Shown here: positions 1 to 11,467 of the stretch, one piece after another
How positions within the stretch are numbered: position 1 is the stretch's first letter
How the letters are laid out: each line of letters begins with the position of its first letter
From: Auricularia sp. M13
Taxonomy: Eukaryota > Basidiomycota > Agaricomycetes > Auriculariales > Auriculariaceae
Assembly (NCBI GenBank): GCA_037042915.1
Contig: CM073193.1
Span: 2,852,001-2,916,000 of the forward strand
Length of the DNA: 64,000 nucleotides
Direction: 5' to 3'
Notes under the pieces: model-generated
What the model was told of the DNA's origin: nothing
Seen by the model: the letters and a program-made list of their open reading frames with translations, nothing else
Databases searched by the model: none
Translations under genes and position numbers: made by a program

Positions 1-384
1 CATACCCTTGCGCCATTCTCCGCCGAACTCCCAGCGAGGACTCGGTCCTTCGTCTTTGGGGCTGCGCCGCTTTCCTCTCGCTGCATCCTCATGCTCTGCG
101 CCGATCCGTTGTGAGCGTCAATACCAGACTTCTGGCTACCCCGAGGGACATTGGACACGACTCTGATACATATGTACCTTCGCATGCATCGCTAGCTGTC
201 AACGGCAGTCAACGGCTCATACTTCTCTCCCATCTTACTCCTACAATGATAAAATTCCTGCCAAATTTTTCTATCATCTCCTGTCGCTTCTTCCTTCGGC
301 ACTACTTGACGGTTACTATCCCGCACTCTGTTACTGCTCGCGGGGACTTGCCTTTGTCCCGCACTTACACCATTCACTTACCTA

Positions 385-1210
385 ATGTGCCTGTACTGTG
401 CAGGCGCCCGTGCTGCAACCGCGGTGACGCGTTCTGCCGTCTCTCTCTTCTTTTCATTGACAGTTGCTTGCGCCGCCCAAGTCCACATTGTCGCGCGCGT
501 AGTGATAGGGAGGGATCCCGCAGTCGCGTGGGGTATCTGGGCAAACAATATGGTGCGCGGAACTACGGTCATTGGCATGCAACTCCAACTCGGACTTGAC
601 GCGCCACGGCGAGACGTCTTTCGTCGCGGGAGCGCCAGAGCCAGTGACGAATTAACGCCACTCACCACCGGCGACGAATCTTTCGAACAACTTCATGCTG
701 TGACGGCACCTTGTAGCGCCCTCTCGACCTCTTCGTCCTGGCAAGCCACATCCTGCAACTCCAATGCATCCATTCGGGAATCATCGCCCATGCCGTCCGC
801 TTGGCCGCCCAAGTTCCCGTTTGTCTCTCGGCTCAGGCGGATGGTTCGAGGCGACGTGAAGGGCAAGGGACGCGACACCGGCCCCTCAAGCCTCGCGATG
901 CTCTCGCACCTTGCACTCGAGTCGATCGCGCGTTTATGGAACGTTTTTCAGTTCGACACGCCAAGTGCGTATGAGTCTTGCATGGAACTGGCTAGGAGAG
1001 TCTCCGAGGAGCAAATAAGGAAACGCGGTGTGCCCGGAGAGAGCTCTACGGTACGTTTCATCCGGGATAGCACCTCAAGGTTTCTCATATTACATATCTT
1101 GAATTCTGCAGAGCGCAATTGCGTTCAGGAGCGCCCATTCCCACCTGCCTCTTATCGCCCAGGCGCAGCTTTACAGCGACTGGGTGCGCTGGCACAATTC
1201 CTGCGTCTAA
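385..1210 (+). CDS. Hypothetical protein, two-exon model
   Basis: I do not recognise this gene. A reading frame open from an ATG at 385 runs to 1050, where CTACG|gtacgt looks like a good donor. The acceptor tctgcag ends at 1111, and an exon from 1112 to a TAA at 1208-1210 continues in phase with a plausible coding tail (LIAQAQLYSDWVRWHNSCV). The most protein-like part is the last 120 residues of exon 1, with basic and helical stretches such as YESCMELARRVSEEQIRKRG. The start is unsure: the first 150 residues may be untranslated or belong to another exon. A hydrophobic stretch (SLFFSLTVACAA) near the start could be chance. No function is proposed. Confidence 0.33.
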
Positions 1211-1512
1211 ACCTCCGTCGGCGGCGTTTCATCTTTCTTGACCATTTCCCCAGCAAACCTTTGCGTTTCCACCTCTCATATCTCATGCATCATGCCCTAC
1301 CAGTGGAGTCTTTCATCCTCGATCCAAACTGATCTTAGCCACCCACATTTCCTGAGTGTTTTTAACTAGAGCTAGTGTCAGCCATATTCTGATCAACTTC
1401 AGCTTCATTCATTCCTGTCTCATAGAGCTTGGTGTCAACATGCAGGTCACCGTTCTGAAGTAGTGCAATATGCGAGTCTAACAATTGAACATCCGATCAT
1501 CGATATCATCCC

Positions 1513-2288
1513 TTGACCCGTAACCGTCACATGTACGACATTGACTCCGCGTCCAGCTCTCAGGATTCGCTTGACCTGCCGGCTGGCATTCACAAGGATA
1601 GAATTAAGGAGTTCATGGCGGCATTCGCGGTATCTCCGTCCTTGGCAGAGTTTCAACTTTTCCGAACCGCAGAAGTTGGAATGCTGCCGAGGACGGAAAA
1701 CAGGATCTCTTGCGATGTGAAAGAGTCAGAAATATCCCTCAGGAGTACAATACTGCCCATTTATCCTCGTAAAACTCTGTATTTTATCGGCTTCGTAAGT
1801 TATAGGCTTTTTCCTTGCCTTTTCCAGAGCTTGCAAGTTTGGTCAGTTTGCAAGCCATCGTAAAATGCGAGGTTCCTTGCTGTGAGTACCGGAGCAGTTT
1901 CTGCCACCACGGGGTCATACACGAATGGTCCTGTGGCTCAGGCTCCACCATTGCACCTCAACCCGGCCCACAGATCAGGAGTCCGACCCTAGATAAACTC
2001 AACCTTGAGACAGCGGCCTTTCCGCTCAGTTCGAACCCAGTCGCTGTGCACTACGACACGAATCTCGATGCCGAGATTATCTTCCACGGCGACGGCGGCC
2101 CCATCCTGCAGATCCCCTTGGGCAGATCATGGGCGAAGGTGCACCTTGTGTCAACGGACAGGCTCGACTTTGCCGCTCAAGATTGGGACGCGGTACGACG
2201 CCTCTCAATCGACATTAATCTTGGACAACTGCGAGGAGAGATTGTAAGTCACATAATGGACTGGATGGAGGAGGGTTGTACCTCATAA
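1513..2288 (+). pseudogene. Truncated copy of the orphan family found at 47-50 kb
   Basis: The C-terminal third (about 1910-2288) closely matches the ends of the two minus-strand genes at 47.4-50.6 kb: HEW(S/P)CGSGS, then AAFPLSSNPVAVHYD, IIFHGDGGP, IPLGRSWA and a tail DINLGQLRGEIVSH. A short N-terminal piece (1560-1675, RIKEFMAAF then AEFQLF) matches the family motif that ends EFxQLDA, but about 20 residues inside it and roughly 250 residues of the family core between the two pieces are missing. The join around 1860-1920 is out of frame. I read this as an internally deleted, probably non-functional relative on the opposite strand, about 45 kb from its paralogues. A gene spliced to a shorter product is possible but less likely. 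Confidence 0.68.
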
Positions 2289-2696
2289 ATTCGGTTTGTG
2301 ATCACCTTTCCGGAGTCCATCCTAGCTTTGCAAAACCCCTGTGTGTTTTCAGCTACACCCTACCACGGTGCCCTCCACCGTCCGAACCACTGCCGAACAT
2401 TGTCCAACATTTGTGAGCATGAGACGAACATAGTATTGATGTGCCGCCGGTGGTCACGTCGCTCACGCTGATGCAGAGCGCTTGAGATTCGCACCTGTAC
2501 ATTCCCAATCGATATGTGTATTATGTTCTAACAACGAGCGTCGTAAACCATATGAACCGAAACGATAGTGTCGGATAAAGCCACGGCAATGTACATGCGA
2601 GAATGCGCCTCATCTTGTTGCCTCAAAAAGGTCAATTTTACTTCGAATAAATTAGATCCCGCGAACCAGGCACCCTGCCGAATCTCCGAGGAACTG

Positions 2697-4225
2697 TTAC
2701 ACAATGTGCGGCGCAACCTCCGAGTCGGACGATGCAACCTTCGTCTCCGATTCTCGTCGCGAGGACTCGCCATCGAAGAGTGACGGCGCGTTGGCGGGCG
2801 ATTCGTTTATCGGCGGAAGACTCGGCGCAAATGTCGGGGCGTGGAACTCCTGCATGTCGGGCATTTGCACGGGCTGCACGACATCGACCTTCCCGTTGAG
2901 ACTCGGCGCACCAGATCCGCGGCGCGGCCAGCTCGAGCTTGTGGCGCTGGAGCGGCGCCGCCATCCGTGAGGCGAGAGTGCTTTGCGCGTTGACGTGTAG
3001 ATCAGCACATTAACCGTCCCTGTATTTGTATAATTAGTGAGCGAATGGCCTAGCCAGGCGGAGAGGTGGACCGACCGGTGAGGTAGAGAAATATGATCGC
3101 GAGATGCCACACCCACACGGGGACGTGGCGCCCAGTTTCGGCGCAGAGTCTGGCGGTGCACACAGGCAGAAATATGATGATGAACGCAGCAGGGTACCAT
3201 AGCATTTTGTTGGCAGTTGTGGCGAGCGCCGGGGACGGCAGGTTAACCTCGCCAATACGGGTGACTTGACTGCGCGGGAAAATCGAGCGCCAAGTCGCGC
3301 CACGCCTCCAGCCGTATAGGGTGAGTTGTCCGCGGACGGTGAGAAAGACCAGGACATATAGTATGGTAATTACGCCGGCCGCCACGAGAATCTGCAGTCA
3401 TTATAAGCAGTAGTACTTCGTTGAGGCAACAGCAGAGGCACGCACGGCGATGTACTGCAGGTATATTCTGCCAGCGGCGTAGTTATTATTGATGAAGCAC
3501 CACTCCCTGGCGACACCATAGAACGGTCCGCGGGCAGGATTCTGCATAACGTACGGACCGAGTAGAGCTGGAAAACGTCGTTTGGCAAGTCAATATCAGC
3601 CTAGTGCGATTAACGTACCGAGAATAAGCATCAATATCCATGCCACCGCGATGAGGGTCCAGAGGATCCAGCTCGGCCATGACTTGTGAAGCGCCACGGT
3701 CCAGAAGGTGTGCAGCGCGACGAGCATACTGAACAGTGACACTCCGATATTGCCTGTCAGCAGGAGGGAGGCTGAGCGGCCGTCAGTAAACTTGGTACGT
3801 TCGTATGACTACAAAATACGACGCCGACCCACCTTGAACGGTACATGACGGGCCGAAAACAACCATTCCCTTATGTGCCCAGAGTAACTGAAACATGCCG
3901 GAAATGGCTTGCAGCAGGTTGGACAACAGCAACGACGTGACTAACGCGCTGAAAGGACGAGTGTGAGATTTACAGACAGGCGCTGTGGTAGTTCTCACCC
4001 GATGGGACGCCAGAGGAACGCGCGCTCGCCCTCGTGCGAGTACTTCGAGCCGCGCGTCACGTATGGGATGAGACCGACAACGAGGATGTGCAGGAGCAGC
4101 AGCAAAACCAGGAGGCCGCTCAATACTGACGCCGTCGCTGTGATCTGCCAGCGGGACAAGTACGGCGTGAGAGAGAATAAGGAGGTGCAAGCAATCGTGA
4201 CGCACGACGACAATGGCATGCGCAT
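2697..4225 (-). CDS. Git3-like / cAMP-receptor-like fungal GPCR
   Basis: Seven-transmembrane receptor expected at the plasma membrane, coupling an unknown ligand to a heterotrimeric G protein. Six exons splice in phase: 3999-4225, 3833-3948, 3619-3771, 3446-3567, 3076-3391, 2697-3019, giving 418 residues. Helices are visible in order: LSGLLVLLLLLHILVVGLI, ALVTSLLLSNLLQAISGMF, then SLLLTGNIGVSLFSMLVALH, ILWTLIAVAWILMLILG, ILVAAGVITILYVLVFLTV, NKMLWYPAAFIIIFLPV and VWHLAIIFLYLTG. The second extracellular loop carries REWCF, as in this fungal class. The cytosolic tail is Ser/Glu-rich. The start may instead be the ATG at 4280, using a 103-nt intron that ends before ITATAS. Family assignment rests on topology and loop motifs; ligand unknown. 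Confidence 0.85.
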
Positions 4226-4289
4226 GCCCGCCGGTAATGTAGCGCACGGTCGGCCAGGTATAGGATACGGCGGACGACATGGTGGGAGG

Positions 4290-6020
4290 CGGGGGAAGGC
4301 GTCGGAGCAAGGGGTAGTGAAACCCGCGCGGGTTCGGATTGGATGCGGCGCCGGTGGCACGGTCGTTCGAGCAAGCTCGAGGCGGTATTGCCGTTTAGGA
4401 TGTCTAATAGGAATTTCAGCGGATCGAAAGGAGACGGCCTGGGCGTTCAGACCCAGTATATATAGAGGACGCTCCCGAGGGAGTGATCGGGCGCGTGGAT
4501 CGGGGGGCAGCGGATGAGACTGAAATCCCGGGCGGACACGTCGTTCATTTGAGAATGGACTGAGAGGAGTCCTGCATCTGCTGCTGATGAGCCGAACTGG
4601 ATCAAGAGGAACGCTCGCGCCCTGGAGAGTAGCTCCAGCGGCGGGGAACAGGCAGATGATGGTGGACTCTGTCCCGATGGTGTCCGAGGAACCGAACGTA
4701 TTCCGCGCGCGGTGTTTGCGAGGGGAAATAGTTCCTGATGATTCAGGCGGGTAACTCGGGCGAGCATCGCGCGTATAAACTATAACGTGAGCGGTTTGAA
4801 CAGGTGCAGAAAATTTTGTATTCATGAGATTCCAGCAATCTAGACAATTGATTGTGGGCAAAACGATGAAGGACAGGAGGAAATGAGCGTACTCTGAATG
4901 AAGGCTTGTGCGCCGTGACAGCGGGGAACTTCTTGCGCAGAAGACACTACCGACAAGTCGTGCAGGATGTAGAACTCCCAAATCTCGAGTGCGTTGTCTT
5001 CATACTAATGATCCATAGGAATAAATTGATTTCTGTAGAGTGTGTCGGCTGGTGGCCATGGGTCCCGACGAATTTGACGACGGTTAAAGCATTGCAAAGC
5101 ATTTTTTGTCCAGGTGTCCACACCGTCGCCCTTGACAAAGATGACAAGGCCACGCGGCCAGCCGTCCCTGGGACAACGCAGACGCTGAACGACGGCGTAA
5201 ATCGGGTCTATAGGGACCGTTTCTTGGAAGTGACCGAGCGTGAATTGCACAAATCGGGCTCAGCTGGCAGTAGCGAGCGACGCTGGTGTTCTTCGATGCG
5301 GCGATAGATATGTCCCGTGCTCGTTGGTAGATGTCCAGAGACTGAGAGAGGCTTCCTTTTTGCGTGCCGAAGATTTCTCCGTTGACAAATGGCCAGTCAA
5401 CTCGTCAAGGCTGAGCGGGGGCGCGACAGGGACATAGTAGATGATGTGGGCTCATGTTCACACGACCTAGAAGCTGCTGCTCGAAGGCACTGCGCGAGCT
5501 GGGCATGCGGAGGAACGAGCGCGGACGCAATTCCACTTTCCTGTTTCGGAAGCCGCGCGGTATCAGGGGCTTGAACCGAGCAAAACGACGTCCACCGTGC
5601 ATGAAGCAGCACTGAGAGTGCCCTGAGCATAGTATCCGATGATGATACGAGTCCTAAATGGCCCTGCAGAGCGCCAGCGAATGAGACTCTTAAAATACGG
5701 GGCTGTTGCCATGCGGTGCGCGCGTGACGACGGTGCTCCACCGCACATGTGCGCGTCCAACTAGCTCAGCATCACTGACATAAGGAGTCGAGGCCGGGGA
5801 CGCGCTCCTCCTCTCTCTCTGCTCAGAGTCTCCAGCTCGACGAGAGTGCATTGTCCGTTGTGTTGTGCACTCGCTGAATTGTGTGATCTGCACGCGCCTC
5901 AAAGTCCGACCCGCCTCTGTTCCCTCCTTCGTCTCTTTCGCTTTTCGTCCCGCCCACCACGGCCTCCCTTTACGCTTTTTTATACCTTTACTAGTCGCTC
6001 GGTCGACTTGACTTGTCTGC
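4290..6020. other. Gene-poor stretch with a possible decayed gene
   Basis: No gene can be modelled with confidence. Between about 5005 and 5620 on the minus strand several protein-like pieces follow one another in different frames: RNRKVELRPRSFLRMPSSR, then an in-frame TGA, then FVNGEIFGTQKGSLSQSLDI, then a shifted FTLGHFQETVPIDPI. This looks like a relic or an unrecognised gene with broken frames. The rest (4290-4900 and 5750-6020) shows pyrimidine-rich and TATA-like sequence suited to promoters of the flanking GPCR (4440-4470) and of the plus-strand membrane-protein gene (5975-5990). Confidence 0.3.
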
Positions 6021-6270
6021 AAAGATGGCCCGTGCGTCGCTGAGCGTCCTGCCGCGGATTTTGGGAGGCTCACCGCGTCCTGCAGTCCCGCCCATTCTCC
6101 TGCCGACGGTCATGTGCGCGTCTCCCGCCCCAGAGCCCTGTAGCCAGCACTGAACGCGTTCCAGTGGACCGATTACATTGCCCACGTTACCCGGAATCAC
6201 CTTGCCATTTCCTCTCCCAACAGTGTCAGTGTCTGGGCTGATCGCCGTCCAGCTCGCTGACAGCCCTAAT

Positions 6271-7432
6271 TGACAGTACCCGTCCAACAATACCGAGCCT
6301 GCCCACTCGCACCACCATTACGCGGACCTGACGACTCCTACGCTGGCGCTCCCGACGGTGAGCCAGTCGACGCCGACGACGGAAACCACATCTTCCGAAA
6401 CATTATCCACAACCTCCGAAACCTCCACCCCGCCTCCTGAAACCACAGAACCGCCACCGCCGCCAGAGTCGACGCTGCCGCCATCGCTGCCAGACACCAC
6501 GTCGTCCGACGCCGTCGGGTTGGGGCCCAGCGTCTCGCCCGGTCTCAACGCGGGAAGCGGCGCGCAAGTGGCTCCGAAGGGCTTCTTCGCGAACAAGGGC
6601 GCGGTGACCGGCACCTTTACCGTCGTGGGGGTCATCGTCGCGGCCCTGGCGCTCGCGTTCATCATGATGGCCGTGCGCCGCCGTCGCGTGAAGCGCCTCG
6701 ACCAGGAGGTCGCGGAGGCCGCGGCGATCCAGCGCGGCTTCGGCGTCGGCTTCCCGGACGACGATGACGACCGGCGTCCGCTCGGCGGCGCGGCCGTGTA
6801 CGCGCGCCCGAGCATGAGCACCACCGCGCACCGCGTCTCGACGCACGAGAGCGGCGGTTACGGCGCGACGGCGCCCAGCGCGTACTCGGGCTACTCGAAC
6901 GGCTACCAGGTGCAGTACGCGCAGCCCATCGTCGCGCCCTACGCCTACGCCGCGGCTGCGTACCCCCAGCAGCCGCAGGCGCAGGCGGAGCCGGACGTGT
7001 ACGCGTACAACCCTGGCGACGCGGCGGGCTTTGCGGGCGTCGGCGCCGGCGCCGGACACCCCGGCCCCATGGCAGGCAACGGCCCCACCGCGGCGCACTT
7101 CGCGCAGCAACACCCGGCGGCGCTCCAGCCCGGCATGTCGCGCTACGCGCAGATGCAGCAGGCCCAGGCGGCTGCGCAGGCGGCCGACATGCGCCAACGG
7201 ACGCCCAGTCCTCCCGCTCCAGCTGCAGCTGCTGTTGCTGCACCGGCACCGGCACCAGTGGCCAGCGGGGCCCCAGCGCATACGCCCCGCCCGCTGCGCC
7301 GCAACGAGCGCCGAGCGCGACGAGCATGCAGGACTACCAGGACTACGCCAGCAGGATGGACCTCAAGGTGCGTAGCAATCGGCGTTGATTGCCACACAAG
7401 AGTCTGATCACTTGCAGTTGGTCAACGGATAA
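6271..7432 (+). CDS. Ser/Thr/Pro-rich single-pass membrane protein (5' end unresolved)
   Basis: Layout typical of fungal cell-surface sensors or stress receptors of the Mid2/Wsc type, though not clearly homologous: a Thr/Pro-rich ectodomain (TETTSSETLSTTSETS), one membrane helix at about 6604-6670 (GTFTVVGVIVAALALAFIMM), a basic stop-transfer (RRRRVKR), an acidic cluster (DDDDDR) and a long Tyr/Gln/Ala-rich cytosolic tail. An acceptor ctaattgacag at 6270 precedes YPSNNTEPAH; an upstream exon containing QWTDYIAHVTRNH (about 6160-6255) probably belongs to it, but start and signal peptide are not secure. The tail shifts frame near the G4C4 run at 7267-7274; the new frame reads MQDYQDYASRMDLK, then a 47-nt intron and LVNG-stop at 7432. 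Without the shift the protein would read into the intron. Confidence 0.65.
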
Positions 7433-7853
7433 TGAACCCAAACCCCGCGGATTCCCATAGGGGCGCTACGCGAGCCGTGCGCCCCTCCATCGCTTTCGAG
7501 TCCGAGTAGGTATTGTCCTCACCCCCCGTTTGTACACTGTAGTCAGTGCCTGCCGACGTGTCATTCCGCTCGTGTATTTGTGCGCTTTCCTGCAGTGCAA
7601 GCAATATAGTTGCGCATGCGCTTCAGAGCGCGTGCAATACCAAATATCTACATACTGAATGTTTGCACAGCTTTAATTGGAGGGAATTTCACGACGCTTG
7701 CAATTCTGGATGCAAACTGCACTGACGTAGAATTGACATTCGTAAGAGTGATAGAACAGAAAAGGAAGAGAGAGATAACTAGGGACTACAGGGGTTGAGA
7801 TGATCGCGGCGGTGGCCAAGAAAAGGAGGAGAGAACCGTGCGTGACGAGGCGC

Positions 7854-8733
7854 TCACCACTCTTTGGTGAGCTTGAAGGCCCATTCGAAATCTGGTGCAG
7901 CGGTTAATGGGAGATCAGGACAAGGAATGGGTAGGGGAGGCAGACCAGCATATATCTCGCCGTCGTCGTCGATGACACGGCTCCTGACGTTGTAGGTGCC
8001 TGAGCGCGCGAGCATGCCGCTGGGCGACTCCTCCGGGTCGAAGTTCTTGGTGTACGCTGCGGGCTGCGGGGCGTAGGAGCCGAGCATCTGCTCGAGCTTG
8101 TCGACCTTGACGCCGGCGCGCTTGACGACCTGGATGTAGCGCACGCCGGAGATGATGCTGTGGTTCACCTTGAAGGTGATGCCGACGCTGGAATGGTGAG
8201 ACGGCGGTCAGACGGATGAGACGATCTCGAGGTCGCTCACTTGTACTCGACGCCCTCCTTGATGTTGAGCGGGTTCTTCTTGAGGTCGGCGAGGCCGTCT
8301 TTGTTGGTGAGGTCGATGGAGACCTTCTTGCCGGCGGGCAGTGTGGGCGAGGTGAGGAACAGGCTGAGCACGGTGACCTGGGCCAGTTTCAGGATCGGGA
8401 CGGTGGGTGGGGACGGACTCGCACCTTGGGCCCAGACGTGTCGACGCTAGCTGCGGCCGCGAGGCCGAGCGACGCCTTCCAGCGCGCGAGCGACTCGTCC
8501 TCGGCGTCGAGCGCGGCGTACTCCTCGACGGTCTTCTTCGCCGTCGGCTTGTATCCTGCAGAGCGCGGGGGCGCCGTCAGCCGTCAGCGTCGGCGGCGCG
8601 CAGGGCAACGGGCCCGGTGGCGCGCACCCGCCGTCTGCGAGGGAAGGAGATCGGCGTGGTCTTCGTCCTGCTGACGGCGCGCGTGAGCCTCTCGCTGCTG
8701 CGCCGGGCGCCGATGTGGGCTTACGTGCGACAT
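7854..8733 (-). CDS. RDI1: Rho GDP-dissociation inhibitor
   Basis: Extracts Rho-family GTPases from membranes by binding the prenyl group and switch regions. Six exons join in phase to 198 residues, the normal family length: 8725-8733, 8628-8667, 8425-8555, 8241-8377, 7946-8187, 7854-7891. The N-terminal regulatory arm carries YKPT and EYAALDAEDESL; the immunoglobulin-like prenyl-binding domain has KNPLNIKEGVEYNVGITFKV, RAGVKVDK and the hallmark end FEWAFKLTKEW. Exon 1 codes only for MSH. The last intron (54 nt, multiple of three, no stop) would add 18 foreign residues if not removed. The frame is intact throughout. Bem1, another Rho-pathway protein, lies 13 kb away; I see no reason to link them functionally. 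Confidence 0.97.
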
Positions 8734-9073
8734 CGTCGGGCGTCCTGGGGCTGGGATGCGTTGGGAGGACTAAACTTGGGCGCGGAGATCGGATGAAATC
8801 GATCCACATATATAGGGGCCATCTTCTCTCCCCGTCCTCCACTCGCTGCAGGGGTCTGATCTTGACGGTCAGAAGGAGGGGGTTTGAGAGATAGATACCG
8901 TATATATTCTTATTTCTTTGCAAAAAAGCATTAATCTCATATGAGAAACATAACAAGAGTAATATTACACTACGCCTACTCTGTTCAGAACAAACAGGCA
9001 AGAGACGGCGTTACTCGGAGTTGACGCGAGCGTCGGAGATTCCCGCGCGACACCAGCCCTCTTGTTCTCGAAA

Positions 9074-11143
9074 ATGGACGTGCTGGCAGCGTCTCCGAGG
9101 AAGAAGCGCCCGCTGGTCGACGACAGCGTCACGACGCCCAAGCGCCAGCGGATACTCACTCAGTAAGCCCTGCAACGGCGTCTTGTCTTGGCCTGAACAT
9201 TAAGCTCCAACTCGCAGACTGCCCACGCCCGCGACGGCCAGGCAGACGCCGTCCCGCAGGGCCGCAAGCGCGCTGCCTGCGGAGCTCAGCCGCATCAAGG
9301 AGCTGCAGAACGCGATCCAGCACGCGCTCTCGCACGCCCTCGCGACGTCCGCCGTCGCGCCGGACTATGACACCGGCCGCGTGCCCAGCGTCGTGAACCA
9401 TGTCAGCCTCGCCTCGGCCGCGGGCGCAATGGCGCTGTCGTACGTCCCCACCCAGGACGACATCCGCCGCCTCTGCTGGCTCTGGGAATGGGACGCAAAG
9501 GCGCTCCCAAAGGCAAAGGCGCCACCCAAGCCAGCAAGCCCGAAGACCTCGTCCTCGAGGCTCATTGCCGACGAAGACGAGAATCCGTTCTTGAGCCCAA
9601 AACCAGCAGCGTCCGCTCAGCAACAACAAAAGGACTGGTTCAGAGGCGGAATGGGCTTCATCGTCTCTGCCACAACCCATTATCTGCGCAGCGAGTCGAG
9701 ACGCGTGCCTGCGTACGGTATTGGTATCGAAGTCGATGTCGCGGGTGACATTGATAGCGGTCTTGGACTCGGGAGCGGCACGGGAGGGGGCGGAATGGCC
9801 TCTGTGGCGCGCTGGACCGCTGGCGGTAAAGCGCGGACTGCTCTTCTGCAAGAGAAACTCGACAAATGGATGCAGGTGGGCGGCAGTAACTGATATCAAT
9901 ATTTCCTTTTCTAACCTCTTTTTCTCAAGTTGAACAGCGACGCACCAGGCGTCCCGCTTCCTCCCCTCGCCGATCTTCCACTTTTGCAAACGTCCATCGC
10001 GCCTTCAAAGGAAGAAACCAAGAGGGACAAGATTGCGAAACTTCTTCTCTCCCCGTCGCCTGGAGGGACCATACGCAGCAAACCTCCAGGCCTAGAGACA
10101 CCCGGGTCGCCTACGCGCTCGTCTCCTTCGAAACGCCTCTTCGCCTCTGGCTCCTCCTCCGGGTCTGGTTCTGGTTCTCTGTTCGGACTCGGCCTCGGAA
10201 ACCGCGTTGCATCCACACCGTCGCGTCTGAACGCCAAAGGGAGTTCCAAAGACGGCGCGTTCGCCGTCCCGTTCCCGCCGACGCCGTCCGACGGCGGGTT
10301 CGAGACGCCGACCGCCAACAGACGCCAGGACAGCAGCGGCCGGCCGGTCACGCCTGTGCACGAGCGGCCAGAGACGCCGGAGACCGGTGGGCGTGTGACG
10401 CCGACGTCGGCGCGCTCGACACCGCGGCGCAACGCGCTGTACGAGCGCATCCGCCAGAAGAGCCTGTCGAACGAGAGCACGCCCACCCACAAGCGCGTGC
10501 TCTCGGCGCCTGGTACCCCCGGGATGACCTCTGCCCAGTTGCAGGCCCTCGGACAGGCGGAGCTGCGCCGGAGGTCGTTGCTGGGTCGCCTGAGCGGTGT
10601 CGCGGAGAGCGTGTGGATGTGCGTCTGCTTGGTTTCAGGATTTGTGATTATTGCTGACGCAGCTGCTGCTTCGTCCAGGTTTTTTCCAACACGACGATTT
10701 CGACCACCGGTGCCAGCGGCGCGAACGGCCTGGCATTGGGCCGGAAACGGCGCGTGATGCAGATGGCGAGGTCGTCCGTGCGGTGATCAAGTCCTCGCCC
10801 GTACCGCTGAGCGAGGGTGCGTCTTCTACACCATTTTGCCATCCCGACCGTTCACTGATCATCGTTTATGCATGCAGTCGACGCACAGGAGTCTCTCGCC
10901 ATGCTCGCAGACCTCTGTCCGTTCTTCATCACGCGCGTGGTCATCGCGGGCGAAGAATGGCTGGAGATGCCCTCGTCCTCGTCCACGTCCCCTGCGAAGC
11001 AAGCACAGGCCCCGCCCTCGCCCGGCGCGCAGAGTGCCGCCGCCGAGATGCGCACGCGCAGCCCCAAGAGCGTGCGCAACGAGGCTGGCGGCCTGCGCCA
11101 GGTACGCGAGCGCATTAGGCGCGAGCTCGACGAGGCCGATTGA
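9074..11143 (+). CDS. Cdt1-like DNA replication licensing factor
   Basis: Probable loader of the MCM2-7 helicase at origins with ORC and Cdc6, in the nucleus. Five exons: 9074-9162, 9218-9875, 9930-10618, 10679-10816, 10878-11143. N-terminus basic (SPRKKRP, PKRQR). A first winged-helix-like domain follows ([52 protein letters not shown]). A disordered Ser/Pro linker has many TP/SP sites suited to CDK control. The C-terminal winged helix includes [24 protein letters not shown] and [14 protein letters not shown], then GEEWLEM. Exon 4 is broken by two apparent one-base deletions: in the T6 run at about 10680 and near 10765, where QMA should continue to [11 protein letters not shown]. The total of 1,840 nt lacks exactly two bases of a whole number of codons, agreeing with this. 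Confidence 0.86.
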
Positions 11144-11467
11144 TTCCCGGCATGCTTGACTGGACCCTGCACATTTTTTCTGTTCTTCATTTCTTGTCCA
11201 CAATTCTTCGGTCCTGTACCGTGTACATCCTACATACATACATAGCAAGTTCCAGTTGACTGCGATACAATACATCACATGTTTCCGACATGCTGCTGGC
11301 GCCAGCATAGCAGAGCCAGCGGCGGGTGCTGGCGCTGAAAACAATCGCTGCTGAGTGGCTACACGCTCAGGCTCTGGACTTGCCCTGACTGGTAAGCGGC
11401 GTTCCTGCTCTTGGCGCGACGGTATCAGGCGGGCGGTAGACAACCTGGACAGAGCAGTTTCCTATCG

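Noticed and set aside
6403-7281. Long minus-strand open frame (292 codons) opposite the membrane-protein gene
   Set aside because: It is Arg/Gly/Leu-rich shadow text over a GC-rich gene; the plus strand has a clear membrane helix and biased codons.
9156-9989. Minus-strand 277-codon frame opposite the Cdt1-like gene
   Set aside because: Overlaps conserved Cdt1 sequence and shows no motif; start is not supported by any splice context.
10679-10765. Programmed frameshift in the Cdt1-like gene
   Set aside because: No slippery heptamer with pseudoknot is evident, and similar one-base losses occur in many unrelated genes here.
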